From JAVJSD01 sp040219575 (GTDB lineage: Bacteria; Planctomycetota; Planctomycetia; Pirellulales; Pirellulaceae): 64,000 bases of DNA. Positions 50,624 through 59,174 of this stretch are shown one piece after another (position 1 is the first letter of the stretch; each line of letters opens with the position of its first letter). The DNA is taken from contig JAVJSD010000074.1 in the NCBI GenBank assembly GCA_040219575.1, positions 1 through 64,000 of the forward strand, in the 5' to 3' direction. The notes below the pieces were generated by a model. That model was given only the letters and a program-made list of their open reading frames with translations. It ran no database searches and was not told the DNA's origin. The translations under genes and the position numbers were made by a program.

Positions 50624-53226
50624 GCAAACGACCGTCCGGCGGCAACCCGGAAAAACCAGGGACCTCCCCGCGGCGTCGCCTTCCGGCGGCGCTGTTTGTG
50701 TTTCTCGGCGTGACGTCGCTGGTGATCCTGGCCGGCGGCATCGTGCTGGCCGACTGGTGGATCGCCCTGCCGGACGACATCCATCCGCAATACGTCGGAC
50801 GGGGCAAGTGCGTCGAGTGCCACCAGTCGCAGGCGCATCTGTTCGAGGGTTCGCACCACGACCTGGCGATGGACCGGGCCGCCGACGACACCGTCCTCGG
50901 CGATTTCAACGACGTCACGTTCACGCATCACGACGTGGTCTCGCGGCTCTACCGCGACGGCAAGCGGTTCATGATCAACACCGAAGGCCCCGACGGCGAG
51001 ATGCACGACTACGAGGTGAAGTACGTCTTCGGCGTCACGCCGCTGCAGCAGTACATGGTGGAGTTCGATCGGCCGGAAGACATGCCGGAAGACGAGATCG
51101 CCCGCTTGCAGGTGCTGCGGATCTCCTGGGACACGCTCAAGAAGAAGTGGTTCTACCTGCCGCCGCCCGACGTCGACGAAAAACTGTCGCCCGACGACGA
51201 TCTGCACTGGACCGGCATCGCGCAGCGTTGGAACAACATGTGCGCCGACTGCCACTCGACCAACCTGCACAAGAACTTCGACGCCAAGGCGGGCGTCTAC
51301 CACACCACCTTCTCGGAAATCGACGTCAGTTGCGAGGCCTGCCACGGTCCGGGGAGCAACCACGTCAAGCTGGCCGAGGAACGCTTGTTGTTCTGGGATC
51401 GCAAGCAGGGCTACGGCCTGGCGGAGCTCAAGGGCGACAAGAACGAGCCGCAAGTCGAAACCTGCGCCCGTTGTCACTCGCGGCGGCGGATCGTGCATCC
51501 CAACTATCGCCCGGGGAGCGACTACTACACGTGCTTCAACAACGAACTGTTGATGGAGAACACCTACCACGCCGACGGGCAGATCCTCGACGAGGTGTAC
51601 GTGTTCGGTTCGTTCCTGCAGAGCAAGATGTATCACAAGGGCATCAAGTGCAGCGATTGCCACGATCCGCATTCGGTCAAGCTGAAGCACGAGGGGAACA
51701 AGGTCTGCACGTCGTGCCATCAGCACCCGGCCGCCAAGTACGACACACCGGCGCATCATCGCCACAACACCGGTTCGACCGGCGCCTCGTGCGTCGAGTG
51801 CCACATGCCCGAAACGACCTACATGGAAGTCGATCCTCGCCGCGACCACAGTCTGCGCGTGCCGCGGCCCGACCTCTCGGTGAAGTTCGGTACGCCCAAC
51901 GCCTGCACCCGCTGTCACTTGGAGCCGGAGAAACTCCCGACCGAAAAGCGCGAGCAGTTGACCCAGTACGCCGATTGGCTGCGGGCGGCGGTCGGGGGCG
52001 ACAAGCAAGTCCAAGACGAACTGGACCGCGTCGACAAGTGGGCCGCCGACGCCTGCCTCGAGTGGTACGGCGATAAAACGCCCAAGCAGTTTCACTTCGC
52101 CGAAGTGCTTGCGCCCGCCCGCGATAACGACCCGGCGGCCGAGGATCCGTTGCGAAAGCTCGCCGCCAACCGTGAGATGCCCGCCATCGTGCGGGCCACG
52201 GCAGTCGTCGAGTTGGGGCGATACAGTCCGCTTGTCGACAACATCTACATTGAGCAGGCGCTGCGGGGCGAGTCGACGGAGGACCGAAAGAACGCGCAGC
52301 GAATGCTGCAAAACAGCCTTCAGCCGTATCAGAAAGCGCTGGACGACCCCGATCCGCAGGTTCGCGCCGCGGCGGTCGCCCACTACGAGCCTTTCATTCC
52401 CACCTCGCCGCAGCCGCTGCAGCAGGAACAACTGGCCCGCATGATCGGCTACTTGAGGCCGCTGGTCGTCGACCTCGCTCCGCGGTTGGACGACGAGGCC
52501 CGCGCCGTCCGCGTGGAGGCCGGCCGCGTGATGGCCCGGTTGCCGTTGGAGGTCGTCGGCCATCTACTTTCTTCCGAGCAGCGCGACCAACTGCAGCAGG
52601 CGATCGAGGACTTCAAGACGGGCATTCTGCTGGACAACGATCGGGCCGCCGCCCATCTCACGCTCGGCATTCTCTACGAGAACATGGGGCAGGACGACCT
52701 GGCCGAGAGGGCGTACCTGACGGGCATTCGTGTCGAACCTCGCACCGTCGGCCCACGCGGCAACCTGGCCGCGCTGTACGACCGCCGCGCCCAGGCGGCC
52801 GATCAGCGTGCTCGCTCGTCGGCCCAACAAGGCGACCGCGATTCGATGCAGTTCTTCGCCGAGGAGATGGTCAAGAACCAACAGGCGGCGGCACAACTAC
52901 GAGCCGAGGAGTTGGAGTTGCTGGAGCGCGACGCTCGCCTGGCGCCGGACATCGCCGCCGTCCAGTACCGCTATGGACTCTCGCTGTACCTCAACGGCCG
53001 CGGCGCGGAGGCCGAAGCGGCGCTGCGCCGGGCCTGGGAGTTGGAGCCGGAAAACGCGCAGTTCCTCAGCGCCCTGATCGCCATGTACCAGCAGCAGGAG
53101 CGATACCGCGAGGCGATCGACCTCGCCCGCAAGCTGCTCGAACTGGAGCCGGACTACCCGGTCTATCAGCGCTGGCTGGAAGAACTGCAAAGCCAACAAC
53201 CGGTCGCGGGCCCGACCAATCCATGA
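50620..53226 (+). CDS. Octaheme cytochrome c with HEAT and TPR repeats
   Basis: 868 residues with an N-terminal membrane anchor (LFVFLGVTSLVILAGGIVLA). Eight CxxCH motifs start at residues 64, 208, 238, 282, 344, 363, 391 and 429: CVECH, CADCH, CEACH, CARCH, CSDCH, CTSCH, CVECH and CTRCH. Motifs such as CEACHGPGSNH and CSDCHDPHSVKLKHEGNKVC resemble cytochrome c554/nitrite-reductase-like multiheme families. Residues of about 490-640 look HEAT-like, and 650-860 carry TPR motifs (AAHLTLGILYENMGQDDLAE, YGLSLYLNGRGAEAEAALRR). It is probably an electron carrier or reductase facing the periplasm; substrate unknown. Confidence 0.88.
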   Translation: MSKRPSGGNPEKPGTSPRRRLPAALFVFLGVTSLVILAGGIVLADWWIALPDDIHPQYVGRGKCVECHQSQAHLFEGSHHDLAMDRAADDTVLGDFNDVTFTHHDVVSRLYRDGKRFMINTEGPDGEMHDYEVKYVFGVTPLQQYMVEFDRPEDMPEDEIARLQVLRISWDTLKKKWFYLPPPDVDEKLSPDDDLHWTGIAQRWNNMCADCHSTNLHKNFDAKAGVYHTTFSEIDVSCEACHGPGSNHVKLAEERLLFWDRKQGYGLAELKGDKNEPQVETCARCHSRRRIVHPNYRPGSDYYTCFNNELLMENTYHADGQILDEVYVFGSFLQSKMYHKGIKCSDCHDPHSVKLKHEGNKVCTSCHQHPAAKYDTPAHHRHNTGSTGASCVECHMPETTYMEVDPRRDHSLRVPRPDLSVKFGTPNACTRCHLEPEKLPTEKREQLTQYADWLRAAVGGDKQVQDELDRVDKWAADACLEWYGDKTPKQFHFAEVLAPARDNDPAAEDPLRKLAANREMPAIVRATAVVELGRYSPLVDNIYIEQALRGESTEDRKNAQRMLQNSLQPYQKALDDPDPQVRAAAVAHYEPFIPTSPQPLQQEQLARMIGYLRPLVVDLAPRLDDEARAVRVEAGRVMARLPLEVVGHLLSSEQRDQLQQAIEDFKTGILLDNDRAAAHLTLGILYENMGQDDLAERAYLTGIRVEPRTVGPRGNLAALYDRRAQAADQRARSSAQQGDRDSMQFFAEEMVKNQQAAAQLRAEELELLERDARLAPDIAAVQYRYGLSLYLNGRGAEAEAALRRAWELEPENAQFLSALIAMYQQQERYREAIDLARKLLELEPDYPVYQRWLEELQSQQPVAGPTNP

Positions 53227-53249
53227 CCGTGCGGCGCGGTTTTGGTAGC

Positions 53250-53312
53250 CGAGCTCGTGAGAGTTCGGGAATTCGGTACCAACGCCGCAGCTCTCCGAAG
53301 TCTCACGACTTC
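53250..53312. repeat. Two tetraloop hairpins of the dispersed family
   Basis: CGAGCTC-GTGA-GAGTTCG (53250-53267, one G-T wobble) and GAAGTC-TCAC-GACTTC (53297-53312) lie between the convergent cytochrome and EF-hand genes. Confidence 0.7.
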
Positions 53313-53339
53313 TGCTACCCGAGTTGCGATAACGCAGCA

Positions 53340-55043
53340 CTACTTCGCGCTCTTTGCCTCGTCGCGGCTGAGCAGGCCGTCCCGGTCCTTGTCGAGCTTG
53401 TCGAACGCCGGCTTGCCGCCGAGAAACTCGCGCCGGCTCACGTCGCCGTCGCCGTTGGTGTCCATATGGACGAACCACGTGAGACCGTCGCTTGTCGGCG
53501 CGTTCGGCGCCGGCCGGTTTTGGGGCGACCCGAGCGCCACGACACGCCCAACCGGCGACACATAAGCGTCGCGCCCCACGGCGAAGTTGATCTCGACCCG
53601 CGACGGCATTTCGTGCGAGGTGATCTGACCGTCTCCATCCTTGTCGTACCGGCCTAGACGCTCAACCGCCTCGCGGCGCTCGCGAATGCCGAGTCGGCCG
53701 TCGCCCGAGGTATCGAGGGCCGAGAACAGCGCCACGCCTCGTTCCGCGGCCGTCGCGCCGACGCGGGTGCGCGAAGGTTTGATCCGGCGGTCGTAGTCGG
53801 CTTCGATCTCCTTGGCGAACACTTTGCCGTCGCCGTCGGCGTCCCAGGTTTCGAACTGCGTGATGAAATACCGCGCGTTCGGCCGATCCTCGATCTCTTT
53901 CTTCTCGATGTAGCCGTTCTGGTCGGTGTCGTACTGTCGCATGATGGCGCTTGCCGACGCGGCGTAACTTTGAGGCGGCGGCGTGACGTCCGCCGCGAAG
54001 GTGAGTTCCGAACCGAAACCCGCGACGCCGACGCGGGTCCTTGCGTCGGCGTCCGTCTCGCTTCGCGATAGCGCTGCATTGCAATGGGCGATTGTGACTC
54101 GGGGCGCGGACTGGGGCGTGGAGTACATCTGCACTTCGAGTTGGAGATGCGGCGCCACCAGATGCCAACCGATGGCCTCGCCCGGCTCCACGTAGCCGTT
54201 CTTGTTCCTGTCGAGCTTGGCGAATCGTGCGTCGTCGAGCGACAGGCCGGATTGAACGATTTCACCCTCCAGGCCGTAGCGACGCTTGAGCGTCTCGTGC
54301 AGGTCGACCAGGTTGGCGTTGGGGCCCAACAGGTGCGCGACTTGATTGGCGACGCGAGCTCCCCCGCCGCGGTTGAGCACCTGCACGCCGCGGCCGTAAC
54401 CGTTCGCCACGCCCATCACTTCGGCCGCCTCGACCAGTTCGTCGTCATTCGCGTCGCGACTGGCCAGGCGAGCGGCCGCGACCGCCAACTCCTCCTTCGA
54501 CAGCGCCTGGTCGTCGTTCGTGTCCAGCAACTCCCGCAGGTCGGGCTCGTAGGCCGATAGCGAACTCGACAGCAGGCGGAACACCGGACCGCCGATCTGG
54601 TCGACGTATAGCGCGGCCTCGTCACGGTCGATCACTTCGTTGCGATTGCGATCCAGCCGCTCCAGATAGCTGATCCCCTGCTGACCCGAAGGGAAGTTGC
54701 GGCCAAAGAGGAACTTGGCGTCGCCGCCGGCCTCCTTCAGCGTCACCTTGCCGTCGCCATCTCCGTCCGCCGCGGCCAGCAGTTCATCGACGAGCTGGTC
54801 GCGCTGCTTGTAGTACGGCTCGCCGTCGACCAGCAGCCGGGCTTCGACGACAATCGGCCCGCTCCCCGCCAGAATCACGAAACGCTCGACGCTGTCGCGC
54901 GGATCGGCGCCGCGCGGATCGGCATCGCGCGGATCGGCGTCACGACGCGGCTCCTTGCCTTCGCCGGGTTGGTCCGGTTCCTGCGCCAACACCCCGGCGG
55001 CGACCAAGAGGACGAACAGCAAGGCGGCGGCGCAGCGTGACAT
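53340..55043 (-). CDS. Secreted protein with about eleven EF-hand calcium loops
   Basis: 567 residues. A signal peptide (AALLFVLLVAAGVLAQ) is followed by a short ADPRD repeat. About eleven EF-hand-type loops are spread along the chain, among them DGDGDGKVTLKEA, DRNRNEVIDRDEA, DTNDDQALSKEEL, DRNKNGYVEPGEA, DTDQNGYIEKKEI, DADGDGKVFAKEI, DKDGDGQITSHEM, DTNGDGDVSRREF and DKDRDGLLSRDEA. Most keep Asp at positions 1, 3 and 5, Gly at 6 and Glu at 12. It is likely a calcium-binding exported protein of structural or regulatory role; EF-hand expansions are common in planctomycetes. No enzyme motif is seen. Confidence 0.85.
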   Translation of the reverse strand: MSRCAAALLFVLLVAAGVLAQEPDQPGEGKEPRRDADPRDADPRGADPRDSVERFVILAGSGPIVVEARLLVDGEPYYKQRDQLVDELLAAADGDGDGKVTLKEAGGDAKFLFGRNFPSGQQGISYLERLDRNRNEVIDRDEAALYVDQIGGPVFRLLSSSLSAYEPDLRELLDTNDDQALSKEELAVAAARLASRDANDDELVEAAEVMGVANGYGRGVQVLNRGGGARVANQVAHLLGPNANLVDLHETLKRRYGLEGEIVQSGLSLDDARFAKLDRNKNGYVEPGEAIGWHLVAPHLQLEVQMYSTPQSAPRVTIAHCNAALSRSETDADARTRVGVAGFGSELTFAADVTPPPQSYAASASAIMRQYDTDQNGYIEKKEIEDRPNARYFITQFETWDADGDGKVFAKEIEADYDRRIKPSRTRVGATAAERGVALFSALDTSGDGRLGIRERREAVERLGRYDKDGDGQITSHEMPSRVEINFAVGRDAYVSPVGRVVALGSPQNRPAPNAPTSDGLTWFVHMDTNGDGDVSRREFLGGKPAFDKLDKDRDGLLSRDEAKSAK

Positions 55044-55135
55044 GGGCGACTCTCCCAGTTGACGGGGTACGGCTTTCCCTGGTTGAGTGCCCTGGCCGGC
55101 CCGCCAGGTTCATGGGCAAGGGACGGGCGGTCGCA

Positions 55136-56536
55136 TCAGGCGAACAGACCGTCGATCACCTGGCCGTCGGCGATGGGAGTGGGCCGAGGCAAACGGGGGA
55201 AATACGTCCGCCGAGGATCAATCCCCAGGGCGTGGTAAATCGAGGACGCGAAGTCCTCGGGCTTCCAGGGGCGGGTGTTGGGCTCGGCGCCGTTCTTGTC
55301 GGTGGCGCCGATCACGGCCCCGCCCTGCACGCCGCCGCCGGCCATCAACACGCTGCCTGCCTTGGGATAGTGGTCGCGACCCCCTTTGTCGTTGATTTTC
55401 GGCGTGCGGCCGAATTCGCCCATCACCACGACCAGCGTCGAGTCGAGCATGCCCCGCTCGTCGAGATCATCGAGCAGGGCGCTCAGCGACATGTCGAGTT
55501 GCGGCAGGTTGCCCGGACCGGCGTAGTTGTTCCAATTTCCATAGGCGTCGCGTCCGCGGGGCGGCTCGGCGAACGACATCAGAAAGCGGAAGATGTCGGT
55601 GTGGTTGTCCCAGGTGCCGGCGGTCTCGAGATTCGGCGAGGTGTAGGGACCGCCTTGCACCGCTTGATTGATGGTCACGAACCGCGCCCCGGCTTGAATC
55701 AACCGCCGCGCAAGCAGCACCCGCTGTCCGTAGGCGTTCATACCGTAGCGCTCGCGCAGGGCGAGCGGCTCCGACGCCAGATCGACCGCCTTTTGCATCG
55801 CGCCGCTGGTGAGCATCGCGGTGGCTTCCCCGGTGAACTTCTCGTGCGTCTGGAGCGAACGATCGCTCTGCTGCGAAAGACGGCCGAGGTTCTCGATTTG
55901 GGCGAGCAATCCCTGCCGGTCCTCGAACCGCTCGCGCGGAAGGCGGAGCTCCTCGAGCTCTAGATCGGGACTGGCTGGATCGCCGTGAATGTCGAATGCC
56001 GCATGCGCGGCGCCCAGATAGCCCGAGGGCGACGTGTAGCGGCAGGCGGTGGGCAGACCGTAGTGCGGGGCGATGCCGGGCGATTTGCCGCCGTACAAGG
56101 CGGCGACCAGGTTGCCGAAGTTGGGGAAGTACTGTCCAGCCCGGGGCGGGACCATTCCGCTGGCGACGTGCTGCGATCCGGCCGCGTGCGAACCGCTGAC
56201 TCCCTGCCAGGAACGGACGAGGGCCACCTTCTCCATCCGCTGGGCCAGCAACGGCATCTTCTCGGCGATTTGCGTTCCCGGCACGCTGGTGCTGATCGGC
56301 TTCCACAGGCCGCGAATTTCCACCGGCGCGTTCGGCTTGGGATCGAACGTCTCGAAGTGGCTGGGGCCGCCGGCCAGGAAGATGAAGATGCAGGAGACGT
56401 CGCGTCGCGGGCGCAGCGTCGCCGCTTCGCTCGCCAGCAGATAACCGGGCAAATTGAGGCCGAACAAGCCGGCGCCAATTTGCAGCGCGGCGCGTCGTGA
56501 CAAGCCGTAGTGAACTTCCGCCTCGCGACACGTCAT
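55136..56536 (-). CDS. DUF1501 protein, Tat-exported
   Basis: 466 residues. Twin-arginine signal (LSRRAALQIGAGLFGLNLPG), then DUF1501 blocks: CIFIFLAGGPSHFETFDPKP, ALVRSWQGVSGSHAAGSQHV, WDNHTDIFRFLM, VVVMGEFGRTPKINDKGGRD and HYPKAGSVLMAGGGVQGG. The alkaline-phosphatase-like fold seen in relatives suggests a hydrolase, but no reaction is established. AGGAG 6 bases before the ATG at 56536 fixes the start over longer in-frame alternatives. The usual DUF1549/DUF1553 partner is absent on both sides, so it is solitary. Confidence 0.9.
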   Translation of the reverse strand: MTCREAEVHYGLSRRAALQIGAGLFGLNLPGYLLASEAATLRPRRDVSCIFIFLAGGPSHFETFDPKPNAPVEIRGLWKPISTSVPGTQIAEKMPLLAQRMEKVALVRSWQGVSGSHAAGSQHVASGMVPPRAGQYFPNFGNLVAALYGGKSPGIAPHYGLPTACRYTSPSGYLGAAHAAFDIHGDPASPDLELEELRLPRERFEDRQGLLAQIENLGRLSQQSDRSLQTHEKFTGEATAMLTSGAMQKAVDLASEPLALRERYGMNAYGQRVLLARRLIQAGARFVTINQAVQGGPYTSPNLETAGTWDNHTDIFRFLMSFAEPPRGRDAYGNWNNYAGPGNLPQLDMSLSALLDDLDERGMLDSTLVVVMGEFGRTPKINDKGGRDHYPKAGSVLMAGGGVQGGAVIGATDKNGAEPNTRPWKPEDFASSIYHALGIDPRRTYFPRLPRPTPIADGQVIDGLFA

Positions 56537-56656
56537 GGTGAACTCCTGCGGTGAATTCCGGGGCGACCGTCCAACGTCGCATAAACCGCTGCTTATGATA
56601 CCGTACCGCAGGCGATTTGGGGACAGGAAAACAAACAAAACGCGCCCCGCGCCCCC

Positions 56657-56796
56657 GTAGGGCAGGCATCCTGCCTGCCAGGAAAGACCAACACCGGCAG
56701 CCTGGAAGGCCGCCCTACGGCAACTCAGGCGCAACACCGTAGGGCAGGCATCCTGCCTGCCAAGATCACCACTGGCGGCCTGGAAGGCCGCCCTAC
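56657..56796. repeat. Two tandem 60-bp palindromic repeat units
   Basis: Units at 56657-56718 and 56739-56796 each start GTAGGGCAGGCATCCTGCCT and end GGAAGGCCGCCCTAC. GGCAGGCA-TCC-TGCCTGCC is a perfect internal hairpin, and the GTAGGGC/GCCCTAC ends pair as well. They lie downstream of epmA, in front of the DUF1501 start region. Confidence 0.8.
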
Positions 56797-56802
56797 AGAG
56801 CT

Positions 56803-57813
56803 TCAGGCGCGATCGATGGGAAAGGCGAGCACCTCGGAGATGTGGGCGGCGCCGGCGGCGAGCATCACCACGCGATCGAACCCGAGGGCGACGCCGGTGC
56901 AAGCCGGCAAGCCGTGCCGAATCGCGGCCAGCAGGCGGCCGCACGCGGGCAGAACGGGCTTTCCGTCCGCGGCGCGCTGCTGATTCGCCAGCGTCTGCCG
57001 CCGCGCGAGCACTTCGGCGTCGAGCAATTCGTGATAGCCGTTGGCGAGTTCCACGCCGTCGACGTACAGCTCGAAACGTTCAGCGACCGGCGGCGTATCA
57101 CCGCGCACCTTGGCCAGCGCCGCTTGCGACGCGGGATAGTCGATCAACAGCGTCGGCGACGGTGTTCCGAGATGCGGCTCCACGCCAAGCGCCAGCAGTG
57201 TGTTCAACAGTTCGTCGCGCTCGTCGGCCCCTCCTGGCGTCGGCGACGTTCCGCCGAGTTCCTCGACCCGCAGCCGCAAATCGACGAGCTCACTCTGAAA
57301 TGGATCGAGACCGAGATGCTGCCGAAACGCCTCACGATAGGCGACCGGCCGCGCCGCGCCGCGACCGAGCAGCGCCTCGCACAGATCGGACAGCAGCCGC
57401 ATGCCGGCCCGCATATCGTCCCCGGCACGGTACCACTCGACGATCGTGAACTCGGGATTGTGCAGCCGCCCCCGCTCGCCGCCGCGGAACGACCGCGTCA
57501 CCTGGTAGATCGCCTCCATGCCCGAGGCCAGCAGGCGCTTCATGGCCGCCTCGGGCGACGTTTGCAGCCACATCAAGTCGGGCAAATCGTCGCCCCGCGT
57601 ACCGGCGTCCAGTGCGACCGGCAGCGGATCGAGATACCGGTCGACGACCGACTCGGCCGACAACAGCGGCGTTTCGACCTCCAGGAATCCTCGCTCGTGA
57701 AAGAACTCACGGAGCGAACGCAGCAGGTTTGCTCTCAACTCAAGCGCACGCCGCGACGCGGTGGGCGGAAACGTCCGCTCGGCGACGGCGCGGCGATCAT
57801 CGGCGTCGCTCAC
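56803..57813 (-). CDS. epmA: EF-P beta-lysine ligase EpmA (PoxA/GenX)
   Basis: 336 residues, close to the usual 325. This class II lysyl-tRNA-synthetase paralogue attaches beta-lysine to EF-P. Core motifs are visible: FFHERGFLEVETPLLS, DLMWLQTSPEAAMKRLLASG, IYQVTRSFRGGERGRLHNPE, FTIVEWYRAG and, at the end, GVALGFDRVVMLAAG. The anticodon-binding domain is missing, as expected of EpmA. The GTG start at 57813 overlaps the stop of efp by 4 bases, so substrate and modifying enzyme are coupled. EpmB is not in the window. Confidence 0.93.
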   Translation of the reverse strand: MSDADDRRAVAERTFPPTASRRALELRANLLRSLREFFHERGFLEVETPLLSAESVVDRYLDPLPVALDAGTRGDDLPDLMWLQTSPEAAMKRLLASGMEAIYQVTRSFRGGERGRLHNPEFTIVEWYRAGDDMRAGMRLLSDLCEALLGRGAARPVAYREAFRQHLGLDPFQSELVDLRLRVEELGGTSPTPGGADERDELLNTLLALGVEPHLGTPSPTLLIDYPASQAALAKVRGDTPPVAERFELYVDGVELANGYHELLDAEVLARRQTLANQQRAADGKPVLPACGRLLAAIRHGLPACTGVALGFDRVVMLAAGAAHISEVLAFPIDRA

Positions 57814-58379
57814 TGCCGTACGCGTTCGACGTAGTCGCCGGTGCGGGTGTCGATCTTGATGACATCGCCGATGTTGATGAACGAGGGGCAGATGAATTCG
57901 GCGCCGGTCTCCACCTTGGCCGGCTTGGTGACGTTGGTGGCGGTGTCGCCCTTGGCGCCCGGCTCGCAGTACTCGACCTTCAGTTCGACGTGGTTGGGCG
58001 GCGTGAGCGTGATCGGCACGTCGTTGAACAACACCATCGAGCACTCCATGCCTTCCTTGAGGTACTTCCAGGCGTCGTCGACCTGGTCGGCCGTCAACTC
58101 GTACTGGTCGTAGGTCGAGCTATTCATGAACATGAACATGTCGACCTGGCGGTAGAGGAACTGCACCGCCACTTCCTCGACGTCGGCCGCCTCCAGTGAA
58201 TCGCCCCCCTTGTAGGTGCGATCGAGGACCGTTCCCCGAATCAGGTTGCGCAGCTTGCACTTGTACATCGCGTTGCCCTTGCCGGGCTTCACGAAGTTCA
58301 TCTCGATCATCAGATAGGGCTCGCCGTCGATCTGCACCTTGAGCCCTTTGCGGAAATCGCTGGTCTTGTAGTTCGCCAC
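57810..58379 (-). CDS. efp: Elongation factor P
   Basis: 189 residues. EF-P rescues ribosomes stalled at polyproline. The GTG at 58379 is chosen because AGGAA lies 8 bases upstream and the resulting start (ANYKTSDFRKGLKV) aligns with EF-P N-termini. The modification loop NFVKPGKGNA puts a Lys at position 34, the residue modified by EpmA. Other blocks: MYKCKLRNLIRGTVLDRTYK, MFMNSSTYDQYEL and the C-terminal FICPSFINIGDVIKIDTRTG with YVERV. Followed by epmA with a 4-base overlap. Confidence 0.96.
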   Translation of the reverse strand: MANYKTSDFRKGLKVQIDGEPYLMIEMNFVKPGKGNAMYKCKLRNLIRGTVLDRTYKGGDSLEAADVEEVAVQFLYRQVDMFMFMNSSTYDQYELTADQVDDAWKYLKEGMECSMVLFNDVPITLTPPNHVELKVEYCEPGAKGDTATNVTKPAKVETGAEFICPSFINIGDVIKIDTRTGDYVERVRQ

Positions 58380-59174
58380 AACTCGTCTTCCTGAGGGGAT
58401 TTCCAACCACCGCCCGGCCGCCGAAGCGGAAAGGCGATGGTCTGTTGTTCACTGTCCGTCAGTCCAATTCCGAAGTCTAGCGTATTGCCCGCCAGCGGCA
58501 AAGCGGCGCATCGCGAAGGTAGTGGGCTGATTTCAGCGACTCATTCGGTCCTGCCCTGGAGATAGCGTCGCTGGGCCAGTCAGGCGACCGCCGCTTTAAT
58601 CGGGCCGCATCGAAGGCGGTTTATCGCCTCTTCCGCCGCAGGCGGTGTTAGCCCCGGCGTTTACGCCGGGGTGAAGCGATGCGAGACCATTGGGCCACAG
58701 GGCCGTTTACGGTCCTTCTCGCCTCTCTGGCTTTAGCCCTTGGTGACAGGCAACACCCTGCCTCGCTCGAAGGGCTAAAGCCCGAATGACCGGGGAAGGG
58801 CCGTGAACGGCCCTGAGGCGGAAAAGCGCCGGCGACTCGCAAGCCCGGCGTGAACGCCGGGCCTAACACCGCCTTCGGCGGAAAAGGACCGTGAACGGCC
58901 CTCAGTAGTCACCGAACGCCTTCCTCAATAAGCATCCCACTGCTCAACGCGTGCCGTTGTGACCTCGTGCCGTTGTGACCTTACGTGTCGTTCAAACTAG
59001 CCCACTGCCATCGCGAAGGTAAAAGCAGACAGGCCGGTTGCGTGTGATCTTCGGGGAGTCTGAGACGCGGGGTATCCTGGCGCAATGCGGCGGTTGGCAG
59101 TCGGTTCAATCGATTCGCGAGATAACTTTCCGATGCCGGCGGCATCGGCCGCTTACTTTTCCCTTTTGCCTTCC
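58380..59174. other. Long intergenic region with hairpin repeats
   Basis: 795 bp between efp and the vWA gene. 58380-58500 is the efp leader and probably holds its promoter. 58631-58884 holds the inverted repeat described separately. Nothing recognisable is seen from 58890 to 59174. Confidence 0.6.
58631..58884. repeat. Imperfect inverted repeat, about 48-bp arms, with internal hairpins
   Basis: The left arm (about 58631-58685) reads AGGCGGTGTTAGCCCCGGCG and onward; the right arm (about 58836-58884) is its near reverse complement. Inside are perfect hairpins: CCCCGGCGT-TT-ACGCCGGGG (58652-58671), GGGCCGT-GA-ACGGCCC (58798-58813) and GCCCGGCGT-GA-ACGCCGGGC (58843-58862). All share the form CGT-NN-ACG. 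Confidence 0.75.

Noticed and set aside
58648..58869. Small minus-strand open frame in the intergenic gap
   Set aside because: It lies almost wholly within the inverted repeat and its hairpins, so it is repeat sequence, not a gene.
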